From O2-02-FULL-42-9 sp038043025 (lineage in GTDB: Bacteria > Pseudomonadota > Gammaproteobacteria > UBA12402), in NCBI GenBank assembly GCA_038043025.1, contig JBBTCW010000056.1, positions 1 through 16,981 on the forward strand: a stretch of 16,981 nt of DNA, given 5' to 3'. Each line of letters starts with the position of its first letter. Within the stretch, counting starts at the first letter, position 1. The position numbers and the translations under genes are program-made. The notes under the pieces were generated by a model. The model was not told the origin of the DNA and did not search any database. It worked only from the letters and a program-made list of their open reading frames with translations. Below, piece after piece: positions 1 through 7,216 of the stretch.

Positions 1-30
1 ATGAATCATACAGCCACTTACCGATATTGT

Positions 31-117
31 TCAAATTTTAATGCGGGAGCCCTGGACAATCCCCATTAAGGTGACCATCGAATTTTCATCTCGTTCTTGT
101 TGTTGTTGTGTAAACAT
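31..117 (-). CDS. 28-aa small ORF or 5' end of a broken gene
   Basis: A strong Shine-Dalgarno sequence (GGAGG) lies 8 bases before an ATG on the minus strand. The ORF begins MFTQQQQERDENSM, with four consecutive glutamines, and stops after 28 codons. A shifted frame stays open to the window edge beyond the stop (reading NLNNIGKWLYDS), so this may be the start of a gene broken by a frameshift rather than a genuine small protein. I do not recognise the family. The good ribosome binding site is the only real support. Confidence 0.3.
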   Translation of the reverse strand: MFTQQQQERDENSMVTLMGIVQGSRIKI

Positions 118-150
118 CTATTTTATCCTCCAAAAAATTATTCTAACCAT

Positions 151-198
151 TAGGAGTTATAGCACGTAGGAGTTATAGCACGTAGGAGTTATAGCACG
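151..198. repeat. Three perfect tandem copies of a 16-bp unit
   Basis: The unit TAGGAGTTATAGCACG occurs three times without a mismatch at 151-166, 167-182 and 183-198. It lies between the divergent small ORF at 31-117 and the IS5-family remnant, just upstream of the small ORF's ribosome binding site. There are no spacers between units, so this is a minisatellite-like array and not a CRISPR. Perfect identity implies recent expansion. Function is unknown. Confidence 0.95.
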
Positions 199-221
199 CA
201 AATATTAAGGTTTTATTAAGA

Positions 222-596
222 GAGGCGATAAAAATCAAATGGTTTGCGTCTGTCACGCCCTACATACGTTTAGGAACCCTGTCAGAGAAGTCTCCAAAAG
301 CTGATATTGTTATTCCACCACGCAAAGATGTGGTGTATCATGACAACAATCATAAACAACGTAATCAGAATATTTTTGAGATTGAATTCGGTGATGGTGG
401 TCGTATGGGATGGCAACGTCGACGACACTATGGCCAGAGAAATTATTCTGAATTAGCGATACAACGTTATAAGCGAATATTGGGAAATCAAATGCAGTCG
501 AGAAAAATGGAACGACAAAAACAAGAAGCGATGATTGGTTGTGGCGTATTAAACAAAATGACGAGCATTGGTATGCCCAAAAGTTACAAAATTTGA
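222..596 (+). pseudogene. IS5-family transposase, C-terminal remnant
   Basis: An open frame from about 222 to the stop at 594-596 encodes the C-terminal part of a DDE transposase of the IS5 family, closest to the IS903-like group. Recognisable features are IPPRKD, the conserved block R(N)YSELAIQRYKRILG, which carries the catalytic Glu (the usual RSLAETAM-type motif), SRKMERQ, and the family-typical ending NKMTSIGMPKSY. The N-terminal half with both catalytic Asp residues is absent, so the protein cannot transpose itself. The first good start inside it is a GTG at 330, but homology-like sequence runs upstream of that. No clear terminal inverted repeats flank it. It is a decayed IS fragment next to the 16-bp tandem repeats. 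Confidence 0.75.
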
Positions 597-696
597 AAAG
601 TGGCAAAATACCCAAGGACCAGAGGTTGGGAAACAACGACAACTTCATCCACAGGTCCTAAAACTTTGTGAAGACTCATACAATCATAATTGTTAA
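593..696 (+). pseudogene. Possible C-terminal fragment of an unknown gene
   Basis: Directly after the transposase remnant, another frame is open and reads roughly FEKWQNTQGPEVGKQRQLHP before a TAA at 694-696. The composition is protein-like and there is no start codon or ribosome binding site. It may be the tail of a gene cut when the IS arrived. I cannot name a family, and a chance open frame is equally possible. Confidence 0.2.
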
Positions 697-791
697 AACC
701 AGTAAAAAATACGGGGGCGGCCAGACATTTTTTTTGCTAAAATGCTAAGATGAGATTATTGATTGTAATTTTAAAAATTAAGGAAAGAATT

Positions 792-2117
792 ATGCGAACT
801 AAATTTTATTTTTTGATTTGTACCTGCTTATTAGCTATGGTTTTTCTCAATAATGGCTTGGCGCAATCAACAACGAAACTGGATGATCAATTGCAAGCAG
901 CATTAGATCAATATCGTGTTGATTCATATCAATATAATACGAAATTCAGCCTTTCTGCCGGTATGACAATGTCAGTTAGTTTGCCGGGTGAGAAGGAGGC
1001 TCATACTTTCTATAGCGGTACAACCGCGATGAATTCTAATGGCTTGGTTGATGACCAAAGTTTATTTGAAATAGCCAGCGTTACTAAATCATTTACCTCA
1101 GCCATTATTTTAAAGTTAGAAGCAGCGGGAGCCATCAAAAGTATTAATGATCCAATTAAAGATTATTTGCAAGTTTGCGATGATCCTACCGGTAAGCTTT
1201 GTCTAACTCAGCAAGAGATGGATGCTTGGGGCGATATTTCTATAAAGCAAGTTATGAATCATACCGGCGGAATTCCTAATATTACTGATAATGAAACACT
1301 ATTAAATACCATGCTTGTTGATCCTACTAAACGTTGGACTCCTGCTGATTTATTGCAGCTTGTTATCGGTATGAAGCCTAGAGAAGAGGGTTGGTATTAC
1401 TCAAATACAGATTATATTTTGTTAGGGATGATTATTCGCAATCTTACTCATCTTTCTATGCAAGAAGCTATGGAAACCATGTTATTTGAGCCACTAGCGT
1501 TAACCGATACTTATTATTTGCCAAAATCACCGGCAGATCAGGATTTTCCCGATAAAATTAGAGATCGTTTATTGCATGGATATACCGAATTATTTTCTGA
1601 TTATGTTGGATATAATTATGATGCGACCAACGTTAGTTTATCTTACGCAGATGCGGCCGGTTCGATTATATCAAATAGTCGTGATCTAACCACTTGGATT
1701 CAGGCATTATTTGGCGGCAATGTTTTGCCAAAAAAACAGTTAGATGAAATGGAGGGCGTTGTTTGTATGGCGGGAGATGATGGTTATTGGGGTAAAGCTT
1801 GTAAACCGGCTGGCTCATCGAATGTTCCTATTGATGCCGTTGCTTATGGGTTAGGTATTGCGCGTGATTATCTTGGCCCTGATATTGGCGTGGTTTGGTG
1901 GCATGGTGGTGATGCACCTGGTTTCGAGACGCTATTTATGTATTCACCAAAATATAATATTGTAATTTCTGTTATGAGTAATGTTTCTAGTGATTATATG
2001 TTTTTGTCTCTTTGTGAAAAGGTTTTTCAAACTATTTTAAATTCGCCGGAATGGGGCTTCAATACCAAAAAACAAAAGGGGCTAATCAGATCAATGGTGT
2101 CAAGTCTTGACAATTAA
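792..2117 (+). CDS. Secreted serine beta-lactamase / DD-peptidase family protein
   Basis: A 441-residue serine hydrolase of the beta-lactamase (class C / Streptomyces R61 DD-peptidase / esterase) superfamily. All three hallmark motifs are present: SVTK at residues 96-99 (nucleophile Ser96, Lys99), YSN at 203-205 and HGG at 371-373. The N-terminus, with basic residues followed by a hydrophobic stretch ending near GLAQ (residues 22-25), is a Sec signal peptide, so the enzyme should act in the periplasm. Two close cysteine pairs (129/137 and 325/337) could form disulfides. I chose ATG 792 rather than the in-frame ATG at 750 because AAGGAAAG precedes 792 at good spacing and the signal peptide starts there. 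The gene stands alone and converges with the CMD gene. Substrate is not predictable: it could be a peptidase, esterase or beta-lactamase. Confidence 0.88.
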   Translation: MRTKFYFLICTCLLAMVFLNNGLAQSTTKLDDQLQAALDQYRVDSYQYNTKFSLSAGMTMSVSLPGEKEAHTFYSGTTAMNSNGLVDDQSLFEIASVTKSFTSAIILKLEAAGAIKSINDPIKDYLQVCDDPTGKLCLTQQEMDAWGDISIKQVMNHTGGIPNITDNETLLNTMLVDPTKRWTPADLLQLVIGMKPREEGWYYSNTDYILLGMIIRNLTHLSMQEAMETMLFEPLALTDTYYLPKSPADQDFPDKIRDRLLHGYTELFSDYVGYNYDATNVSLSYADAAGSIISNSRDLTTWIQALFGGNVLPKKQLDEMEGVVCMAGDDGYWGKACKPAGSSNVPIDAVAYGLGIARDYLGPDIGVVWWHGGDAPGFETLFMYSPKYNIVISVMSNVSSDYMFLSLCEKVFQTILNSPEWGFNTKKQKGLIRSMVSSLDN

Positions 2118-2149
2118 CAATATAAGCCAAAGAATAGCATAAAACTTCC

Positions 2150-2179
2150 CTCTTTTCAGCAAAAAACAGTGAAAAAGAG
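2150..2179. terminator. Possible shared hairpin between convergent genes
   Basis: The sequence CTCTTTTCA...TGAAAAAGAG forms a stem with one bulge around an 11-base A-rich loop, between the convergent beta-lactamase-family and CMD genes. The position suits a bidirectional terminator. No clean T-run follows on either strand, so this is a weak call. Confidence 0.3.
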
Positions 2180-2224
2180 CCTCGATTTTCTACTCGTCCA
2201 CATCTTCGAGTAATTGATGGTGGA

Positions 2225-2593
2225 TTAGCTGTCAATAATTTCAGAAAACACATTAATAGCATCTACAGCAGCAGGAAACCCAGCATAGACAGTTAACAAT
2301 AGTATGAGTTCAATAACTTCTTCTTTTGCCCAACCAACCTTAAGCATTGCTGTTAGGTGTGATCTTAAAGGTGAGCCTGTATTTCCTCTTGCTATTAAGC
2401 AAGCCACAATAGCCATTTCTCGTTCTTTGTTACTGAATATTTTTCTATTTCCAATTTCACCATAAGGAAACTCAACGGTGTATCGAGCAAAATCTGGTGA
2501 AATTTTTTTTAATTTTTCGACAACTAAATCCGCTCTATCGCCCATAAGTTCCCGCATACGTTGCAGGCCAACTTCATACTTATCATTATCCAT
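2225..2593 (-). CDS. Carboxymuconolactone decarboxylase (CMD) family protein
   Basis: A 122-residue all-helical protein of the CMD/AhpD-like superfamily. The family pattern is visible from SPDFARYTVEFPYGE (32-46) through NKEREMAIVACLIARG (55-70), LRSHLTAMLKVGWAKEEV (76-93) and LLTVYAGFPAAVDAI (99-113). His79 matches the conserved histidine. The paired CxxC/CxxH redox motif of true AhpD is not present (the only cysteine is Cys65), so a peroxidase partner role is less likely than a PcaC-like or uncharacterised role. GAAGGG precedes the ATG at good spacing. The gene is isolated, so no pathway can be assigned: PcaC acts in protocatechuate breakdown, but no other pca gene is here. Confidence 0.85.
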   Translation of the reverse strand: MDNDKYEVGLQRMRELMGDRADLVVEKLKKISPDFARYTVEFPYGEIGNRKIFSNKEREMAIVACLIARGNTGSPLRSHLTAMLKVGWAKEEVIELILLLTVYAGFPAAVDAINVFSEIIDS

Positions 2594-2799
2594 AGTGATT
2601 GCCCTTCATAATTTTTTAAAGAAATCAAGTACTACCAAAATCCAAAATCCTCCACCAAAACACAAATTCAAATACATGCCTAACACAAACGGTTATTTTT
2701 TAGCTGCTTGGCGCGCTGTAAGACACAAAAAAATTCTAACATTTGACAACCACTCTTTTTTAAAGGAACATTATATCTCACAGAAAACTTAATTAATAG

Positions 2800-2925
2800 A
2801 TGCCAATAGAGGATATGGAAGTCTTGCGGAGATACTATAAGTTTTACACGTTAATTATCGCGGAATATATAGCAATATTATTAATCACTTTTATTCTTGA
2901 AAATCGAGCACGTAGGTTGGGCTGA
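2800..2925 (+). CDS. Possible 41-aa single-helix membrane peptide
   Basis: In the 620-bp gap between the CMD gene and the membrane-protein gene, an ATG at 2800 opens a 41-codon ORF with one hydrophobic stretch (about residues 18-34, reading YTLIIAEYIAILLITFI). Its last codons and stop lie in the left arm of the palindromic repeat at 2912. There is no convincing ribosome binding site. It may be a small membrane peptide, a gene fragment whose end was replaced by the repeat, or chance. The rest of 2594-2800 shows no gene. Confidence 0.2.
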   Translation: MPIEDMEVLRRYYKFYTLIIAEYIAILLITFILENRARRLG

Positions 2926-3018
2926 GCGCAATGCGAAGCCCAACAATTTCATTCAACGATGTTGGGCTTCGCTCTGCTCAGCGCCAACCTACATTTCGTT
3001 TAGCCCCGCCTACCGCAC
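2912..3018. repeat. Dispersed palindromic repeat, copy 1 (full length)
   Basis: An imperfect hairpin of about 33-bp arms begins GTAGGTTGGGCTGAGC (2912-2944) and ends GCTCAGCGCCAACCTAC (2961-2992). It is followed by a tail, ACATTTCGTTTAGC plus GCCTACCGCACT, ending near 3018. The same right arm and tail recur at 13200-13267, and a tail fragment recurs at 14153-14174. This is a REP/MITE-like dispersed repeat that could also end transcription or cap mRNAs. Confidence 0.85.
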
Positions 3019-3027
3019 TCAAGCGAA

Positions 3028-3153
3028 TGGGGATCAGGATCACGAGGATCCCGAACATCGGATGCAAGAGGATCCGAGTCTAAAAAACACGACGGTCGTC
3101 ATAATAAAGCAAAACGCCCCGGGAAATACGCACGGAAACAACGCGAGAGATAA
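3028..3153 (+). pseudogene. Fragment resembling a basic RNA-binding protein tail
   Basis: One plus-strand frame directly after the repeat tail reads WGSGSRGSRTSDARGS and then SKKHDGRHNKAKRPGKYARK before a TAA at 3151-3153. This Ser/Gly/Arg/Lys-rich sequence is typical of the disordered C-terminal tail of RNA helicases or pseudouridine synthases. The stretch is visibly more GC-rich than the flanking DNA. No start codon or upstream domain exists, because the palindromic repeat abuts it. I infer a decayed gene end; a chance open frame in GC-richer DNA is the alternative. Confidence 0.3.
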
Positions 3154-3213
3154 TCTTATATCCTCATCTTTCATTTGAATTAAGCGCTTAACCAAAACAT
3201 GTAATAACTTATA

Positions 3214-4026
3214 TTAATTGCCGAACCATTTCCGTGTTTTTATATCGACATTCTGTAATCTATTATAAAAACCAAAGGCCATAAAAAGCAATCCCAAAAC
3301 CCATAGAGTCTCTATAACAGAAATCGGCTTTAATATCCTCATAACTGTATTTAACTGCTCAATTGAAGCACTTCCAATAATCAAAAGAAAACCTATACCA
3401 ACAAAACGAATTGGTTTATCTTGTGTTACACATAAGGTCAGGGTAACAAAAATAAAATTCAAAAGTTGCAACACAATTTCTAAGATAGTATATAAACCCA
3501 ATAAAGAAAACAATTGAGCATCGTCAATGGAATTTCCCCTCAGAAACATTACAAATACAATCAATGTTGTTACAACAATTGGGATACTTAACAGAAAGGT
3601 ATTTTTGTTTTTTTGTTCAACAATCGCTCTTGTAAAAAAGCTACTCCAAATTATCAATTGCAATATCAAAAATACAATAAAAGGAATATTAATAAAAGAA
3701 TTTAATGCGTTGCTAAAGCTAGTAATCCCATAGATATTTACGACAAAATTAAATATTGTATCGCTCATCAACAAAAATAAAAAAGAGATCCCAAAAAGAG
3801 CAAACATGTTTCTTTCCCTGACAACAGTTTTTCTCCACAGAGCAAATAGCAATCCAATAATACAAAACTCTACACCAATCTCTCCAACAAAAGCCAATAA
3901 TCCAACATAGAGGTTCATGCCGCCGTGTTGTTTTAACATAAGATATAATATGGCGTATAGCAACCACGTAACACTTAATATAAAAACAACTGGCCGTTTT
4001 TCAAAAATACGATTTGCTTTAATCAT
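3214..4026 (-). CDS. Unknown integral membrane protein, about 8 helices
   Basis: A 270-residue, strongly hydrophobic protein with about eight predicted membrane segments near residues 12-32, 39-63, 74-98, 113-132, 143-162, 171-200, 206-222 and 238-254, separated by short loops. No catalytic or transport motif is recognisable. The last 15 residues are polar and basic (VDIKTRKW), probably cytoplasmic. A GGGAG Shine-Dalgarno sequence precedes the ATG. The eight-helix, short-loop layout resembles sensor-type membrane domains, but no signalling domain is attached. It stands apart from its neighbours on both sides. Confidence 0.7.
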   Translation of the reverse strand: MIKANRIFEKRPVVFILSVTWLLYAILYLMLKQHGGMNLYVGLLAFVGEIGVEFCIIGLLFALWRKTVVRERNMFALFGISFLFLLMSDTIFNFVVNIYGITSFSNALNSFINIPFIVFLILQLIIWSSFFTRAIVEQKNKNTFLLSIPIVVTTLIVFVMFLRGNSIDDAQLFSLLGLYTILEIVLQLLNFIFVTLTLCVTQDKPIRFVGIGFLLIIGSASIEQLNTVMRILKPISVIETLWVLGLLFMAFGFYNRLQNVDIKTRKWFGN

Positions 4027-4083
4027 TTTATACTCCCTATATTACCAATCCTAGCGCTTTACTAGCTACCGTCTCTCAATCTT

Positions 4084-4286
4084 TCAATGCGCACGAATAA
4101 TATACCACTTTCCAAGCGCATTGCATATAGTCATCCAGCGACATCTCTTGCGCCACATCATTAAACTCTTTCTCGCTTAATTATTTTTTGAACAACATTC
4201 ATTTGACCCAAATACCAAAGTGCTGAAATCACATTATCCTTAACTGTACCAGAAGTAACCAATTTTCTTGGACTCACATGCTGCAT
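4084..4286 (-). pseudogene. Frameshifted remnant downstream of the alpha/beta hydrolase
   Basis: Directly after the hydrolase stop codon, an ATG at 4284-4286 opens a 41-codon frame (reading MQHVSPRKLVTSGTVKDNVI, then ALWYLGQMNVVQKIIKRE). Near 4165-4190 a second frame takes over with protein-like sequence (KEFNDVAQEMSLDDYMQCAW, then KVVYYSCALKD) and stops at 4084. Together they look like one small protein of about 70-75 residues split by a frameshift. I do not recognise the family. The first ORF starts right at the hydrolase stop, so it was probably translationally coupled. Confidence 0.35.
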
Positions 4287-5057
4287 CTAAAGAAAAGAAA
4301 TCAACGTTTCAAAAAAAATATCTCGCGCCTCTTTTTCTATCCACGGCGTATGACCGCAGTATTTTAGCAAAATAAATTTAAAATCTTTTAACACGGCAGA
4401 AAGCGGTTCTTTTACACCTTGATAAGGGTGCGGATCATAGTCGCCGTGAGTCGCCACAACCGGACATTGTATTTTAGAACATAATGTTAAAAGTTGCCCA
4501 CTACTTCGTAATTTAGCTGCCTCAGCCCAAACGCTTCTAAAAATTTCAACATTAAATTTTTGCCCTGCTTCATAAAAAACGGGATTATATGAATCCACTG
4601 CTACAATAAATTTTATAAATTGATCAATATCCTCATTTGTAATGGATGGGTCACGTAGTTTTTCGACAATTTCTCCGACTGTCATTTTATCCTTATCACT
4701 CAATCGATCCAAACGCGTTTTAGCTATGTTGGTCGCATAGCTTTCTTCAAACGGCGCACTACTCACCAGAATTAATTTTTTAACTAAATCAGGATATTGC
4801 GCAGCCACCATAAAACATAACCACGCGCCCCATGAATGTCCGATTAAAATAACAGGTAAATCAGAATGTTCTTTGATAACCGTTTTTAATTCTTCTATCT
4901 GACCCGTAACCGAATTTTGCGTTTGTAGCGGTTCTAACACACCATAATTTTCAGACAATTTTTTTGCAACCGCCGCTACACCACTCGTCGCCCCCGGCCC
5001 TCCGTGAACGACAACGATATTAAAAGGCGATTTGCCGTATGTATTGAAATTTTTCAT
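4287..5057 (-). CDS. Alpha/beta hydrolase (proline iminopeptidase-like)
   Basis: A 256-residue cytosolic alpha/beta hydrolase with a complete-looking active site: oxyanion-hole motif HGGPG (18-22), nucleophile elbow GHSWG (73-77, Ser75), an acid in GDYDPHP (Asp206 or Asp208) and His236 in CGHTPWIE. HGGPG near the N-terminus is typical of proline iminopeptidase-type and related hydrolases, but the protein is shorter than those peptidases (usually above 300 residues), so the lid domain is small. No signal peptide. The ribosome binding site is weak. The start lies about 30 bases after the truncated VOC copy in the same orientation, so the hydrolase may once have followed a complete VOC gene in an operon. 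Substrate unknown. Confidence 0.87.
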   Translation of the reverse strand: MKNFNTYGKSPFNIVVVHGGPGATSGVAAVAKKLSENYGVLEPLQTQNSVTGQIEELKTVIKEHSDLPVILIGHSWGAWLCFMVAAQYPDLVKKLILVSSAPFEESYATNIAKTRLDRLSDKDKMTVGEIVEKLRDPSITNEDIDQFIKFIVAVDSYNPVFYEAGQKFNVEIFRSVWAEAAKLRSSGQLLTLCSKIQCPVVATHGDYDPHPYQGVKEPLSAVLKDFKFILLKYCGHTPWIEKEARDIFFETLISFL

Positions 5058-5085
5058 TAATGGCTCTTATCCCAGTATTATTCAG

Positions 5086-5241
5086 ATATTCTCGGCGCTG
5101 TGTGATCACCGCTATAAAGCCAAAAATAGGGTTTGCCTGCCGCACCAAAACAAGTATATCCTCTTCCTTCGATCTCAATATCCATAACAAGCTCAAAATC
5201 AAGTGACTTTAAGACGGTGATATAAAACAACTTACATTATC
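5086..5241 (-). pseudogene. Truncated second copy of the VOC gene at 14178-14555
   Basis: Read on the minus strand, this stretch gives CKLFYITVLKSLDFELVMDI, then EIEGRGYTCFGAAGKPYFWL and YSGDHTAPRI before a stop. This is nearly the same as residues 15-64 of the VOC protein encoded at 14178-14555 (CKLFYTTVLKTLDFELIMDL... PRI), and the DNA is clearly similar too. The first 14 residues and everything after PRI (including the metal-binding His in RIHVAF and the C-terminal Glu) are missing, so it is non-functional. Similarity ends abruptly at both sides, which points to a duplicated or recombined fragment rather than point decay. Confidence 0.85.
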
Positions 5242-5381
5242 AACCTCTCATGAAGTAATTGTATCATATCGCAACCATACATAAAGAAAAAGAACGCCAT
5301 AGTGTATTTAACCCGGGTAATAAAGCATTTCCTGAATTCAACTCATAACTGCAACTTTTATTAAATTTATGATCAGCGAGA

Positions 5382-5412
5382 TTGTTATAAAATCTCACTA
5401 TCATTATAACAA
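5382..5412 (+). promoter_or_regulatory. Promoter with inverted repeat before the IS30 transposase
   Basis: TTGTTA (5382-5387) and TATAAC (5405-5410) are separated by 17 bases, a good sigma70 arrangement. The same bases form a perfect 9-bp inverted repeat, TTGTTATAA / TTATAACAA (5382-5390, 5404-5412), covering both promoter boxes, which would suit autoregulation. AAGGG at 5411-5415 precedes the ATG at 5424. Confidence 0.5.
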
Positions 5413-5423
5413 GGGTTGGCAAA

Positions 5424-6394
5424 ATGGGATGCAAACAACTAACATATTTGAGACGGTGTGAAATTGGAGCACACTATGGAGAGCTGGATATAACCAAACA
5501 GAAATTGCTAAAGAGCTAGGCGTTCATAAATCGAGTATTAGCCGCGAGCTAAACCGCAATATAACTTTTGTTAGAACGGCACTAGGTTCTTGGCAATATA
5601 AAGCTGACTACGCTCAAGGACATGCAAAAGATAGGCACAAGCAAAAACCTAAACGAATCAAATGGACTGATGAAGTTGAAGCTTTTGTGCGCGAGAAGCT
5701 ACTTAATGATTGGAGCCCAAAACAAATCAGTGGCTACGCTAAAAAACACAATCTATTTTCGATTAGTCATGAATGGATTTATCAATTTATTTTAAAAGAT
5801 AAGCAGAAGGGCAGAAAACTATATAAGCATCTACGCCATCAAAACAAAAAATATCGTAAACGCTATGGCAGCCCTAAACGGCAATGTCCCATTAAAAATC
5901 GTCGATTTATCGACGCAAGACCTCATATTGTTGATGAAAAGGGACGAATAGGTGATTGGGAGATTGATACAATCATCGGCAAGAATCGTAAAGAAGCGAT
6001 TGTTACTGTTGTTAAACGAGTATCAAAGAAAATGGTTGCAAAGAAAATCAATCAAAAAACAGCTGAACAAGTAACCTCAGCTACGATTTCTGGGTTGGAA
6101 TCTTTCGCAGGCAATGTATTAACAATTACGGGGGATAATGGCTCAGAATTCGCCTATCATGAGCAAATAAGCGAGGCTTTGAGAGCTGATTTCTATTTTG
6201 CTCATCCATATTCATCTTGGGAACGTGGCCTAAATGAAGATACCAATGGACTTATACGGCAGTACCTTAAAAAGGGCTCTTCTTTTGCTCGCGTAACAGA
6301 AGATGAGCTTGCTATTATCACTGATAAACTTAATAATAGACCAAGAAAGACGTTGGGATTTGCCACGCCAAAGGAGGTTTTTAATCCCCCATAA
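5424..6394 (+). pseudogene. IS30-family transposase, frameshifted near its N-terminus
   Basis: The ATG at 5424 starts the usual IS30 N-terminus (KQLTYLRRCEI) but that frame stops at 5519. The rest continues in another frame: WRAGYNQTEIAKELGVHKSS (helix-turn-helix), then the catalytic domain with Asp in GDWEIDTIIGKN, Asp in TGDNGSEF and Glu in WERGLNEDTNG. The last two are separated by 33 residues, the DD(33)E spacing of IS30, and the C-terminus NNRPRKTLGF is complete. The expected reading GALWRAGY is restored if one AC of GCACACTA (about 5469-5476) is removed, so a two-base duplication probably broke the gene. A GTG at 5687 could restart translation but would lack the DNA-binding region. Confidence 0.85.
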
Positions 6395-6437
6395 ACAAAT
6401 AATATGGACGACTTATAAATTTAAGGAGCAAGACGTC

Positions 6438-7199
6438 ATGAAACAGTGGTATGAATCGTTATATGAGAATTATGCGAAAACATATGACCAGGAATACTAT
6501 ACACAAGGTACTATTGGTGAATGTGATTTTATTGAAAAAGAAATAAATCATAATAAATCATCAAGGATCCTTGATATTGGATGTGGTACAGGTCGGCATA
6601 CTATTGAGTTTACAACAAGAGGTTACAAAGTTGTAGGCGTTGACTTGTCAGAGTCACAATTGCAATATGCAAAAGAAAAAGCAAAGAAAAAAAACCTTCA
6701 AATAGATTTTGAAAAACATGATGCAAGGTATCTTCCTTTTAAGAATCAATTTGATTTAGCTATTATGCTTTGTGAAGGATCATTTCCATTAATGGAAACA
6801 GATGAGATGAATTATGAAATACTCAAAAACGTTTCTGCCTCTTTAAAACAGCATGGTAAATTTATTTTTACGACCTTAAATGGATTATTTCCGATACATA
6901 ATTCAACAGAAAAATTTTATGCGGCAAATAAAGCTGAAAAGAATACGGAATGTAAAGGAAATATATTTGATTTGATGACTTTTCGAGAACACAATACTGT
7001 TACCGTACAAGATGATATTGGTAATAAGAGAACATTGCAAGCCAATCAAAGATATTATATTCCGCCAGAAATCACCTGGCTTTTAAAAACAGTAGGTTTT
7101 AGAAAGATAGATATTTATGGGGCAAAACTTGGAGCTTATTCAAGAAATGATAAGCTTACAATAGATGACTTTGAAATGTTAGTAATTGCTGAAAAATAA
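6438..7199 (+). CDS. Class I SAM-dependent methyltransferase
   Basis: A 253-residue methyltransferase with a Rossmann-type SAM site: LDIGCGTG at residues 45-52, the ribose-binding acid Asp69 in GVDLS, and a motif II-like region around FDLAIMLCEGSF. The start at 6438 is supported by AAGGAG eight bases upstream, and a longer in-frame extension back to 6303 overlaps the IS30 transposase and is rejected. The C-terminal half (after about 150) is a substrate lid of unknown specificity. Base composition is more A-rich (many AAA, AAT and ATA codons) than several neighbours, consistent with transfer, and the gene lies 43 bases from the IS30 element. A secreted hydrolase gene follows after 17 bases, so the two may be cotranscribed. 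Confidence 0.85.
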   Translation: MKQWYESLYENYAKTYDQEYYTQGTIGECDFIEKEINHNKSSRILDIGCGTGRHTIEFTTRGYKVVGVDLSESQLQYAKEKAKKKNLQIDFEKHDARYLPFKNQFDLAIMLCEGSFPLMETDEMNYEILKNVSASLKQHGKFIFTTLNGLFPIHNSTEKFYAANKAEKNTECKGNIFDLMTFREHNTVTVQDDIGNKRTLQANQRYYIPPEITWLLKTVGFRKIDIYGAKLGAYSRNDKLTIDDFEMLVIAEK

Positions 7200-7216
7200 A
7201 TGATGGGTGCTTTAAT

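Larger units (their letters stand above)
5361..6424 (+). mobile_element. IS30-family insertion sequence (ends uncertain)
   Basis: The transposase gene at 5424-6394 is of IS30 type and has its own promoter region. The ends are not certain. TTAAATTTAT at 5361-5370 and its reverse complement ATAAATTTAA at 6415-6424 could be the outer part of terminal repeats, but the match is AT-rich and does not extend convincingly inward. No target duplication is evident. If the right end really is near 6424, the element stops next to the ribosome binding site of the methyltransferase gene at 6438. Confidence 0.5.

Noticed and set aside
151..198. Possible CRISPR array
   Set aside because: The three 16-bp units are directly adjacent with no spacers, and no cas gene is present.
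310..648. 112-codon minus-strand ORF
   Set aside because: It is antisense to the recognisable IS5-family transposase remnant and shows no family features.
2897..3178. 93-codon plus-strand ORF
   Set aside because: It runs through the palindromic repeat, has no ribosome binding site, and its sequence shows no domain. A different frame gives the more protein-like tail.
5020..5202. 60-codon minus-strand ORF
   Set aside because: It is an out-of-frame reading across the truncated VOC copy. The correct frame matches the VOC protein at 14178-14555.
5461..5519. Programmed -1 frameshifting in the IS30 transposase
   Set aside because: No X_XXY_YYZ slippery site lies in the overlap, IS30 elements normally use a single ORF, and a simple AC duplication explains the break.
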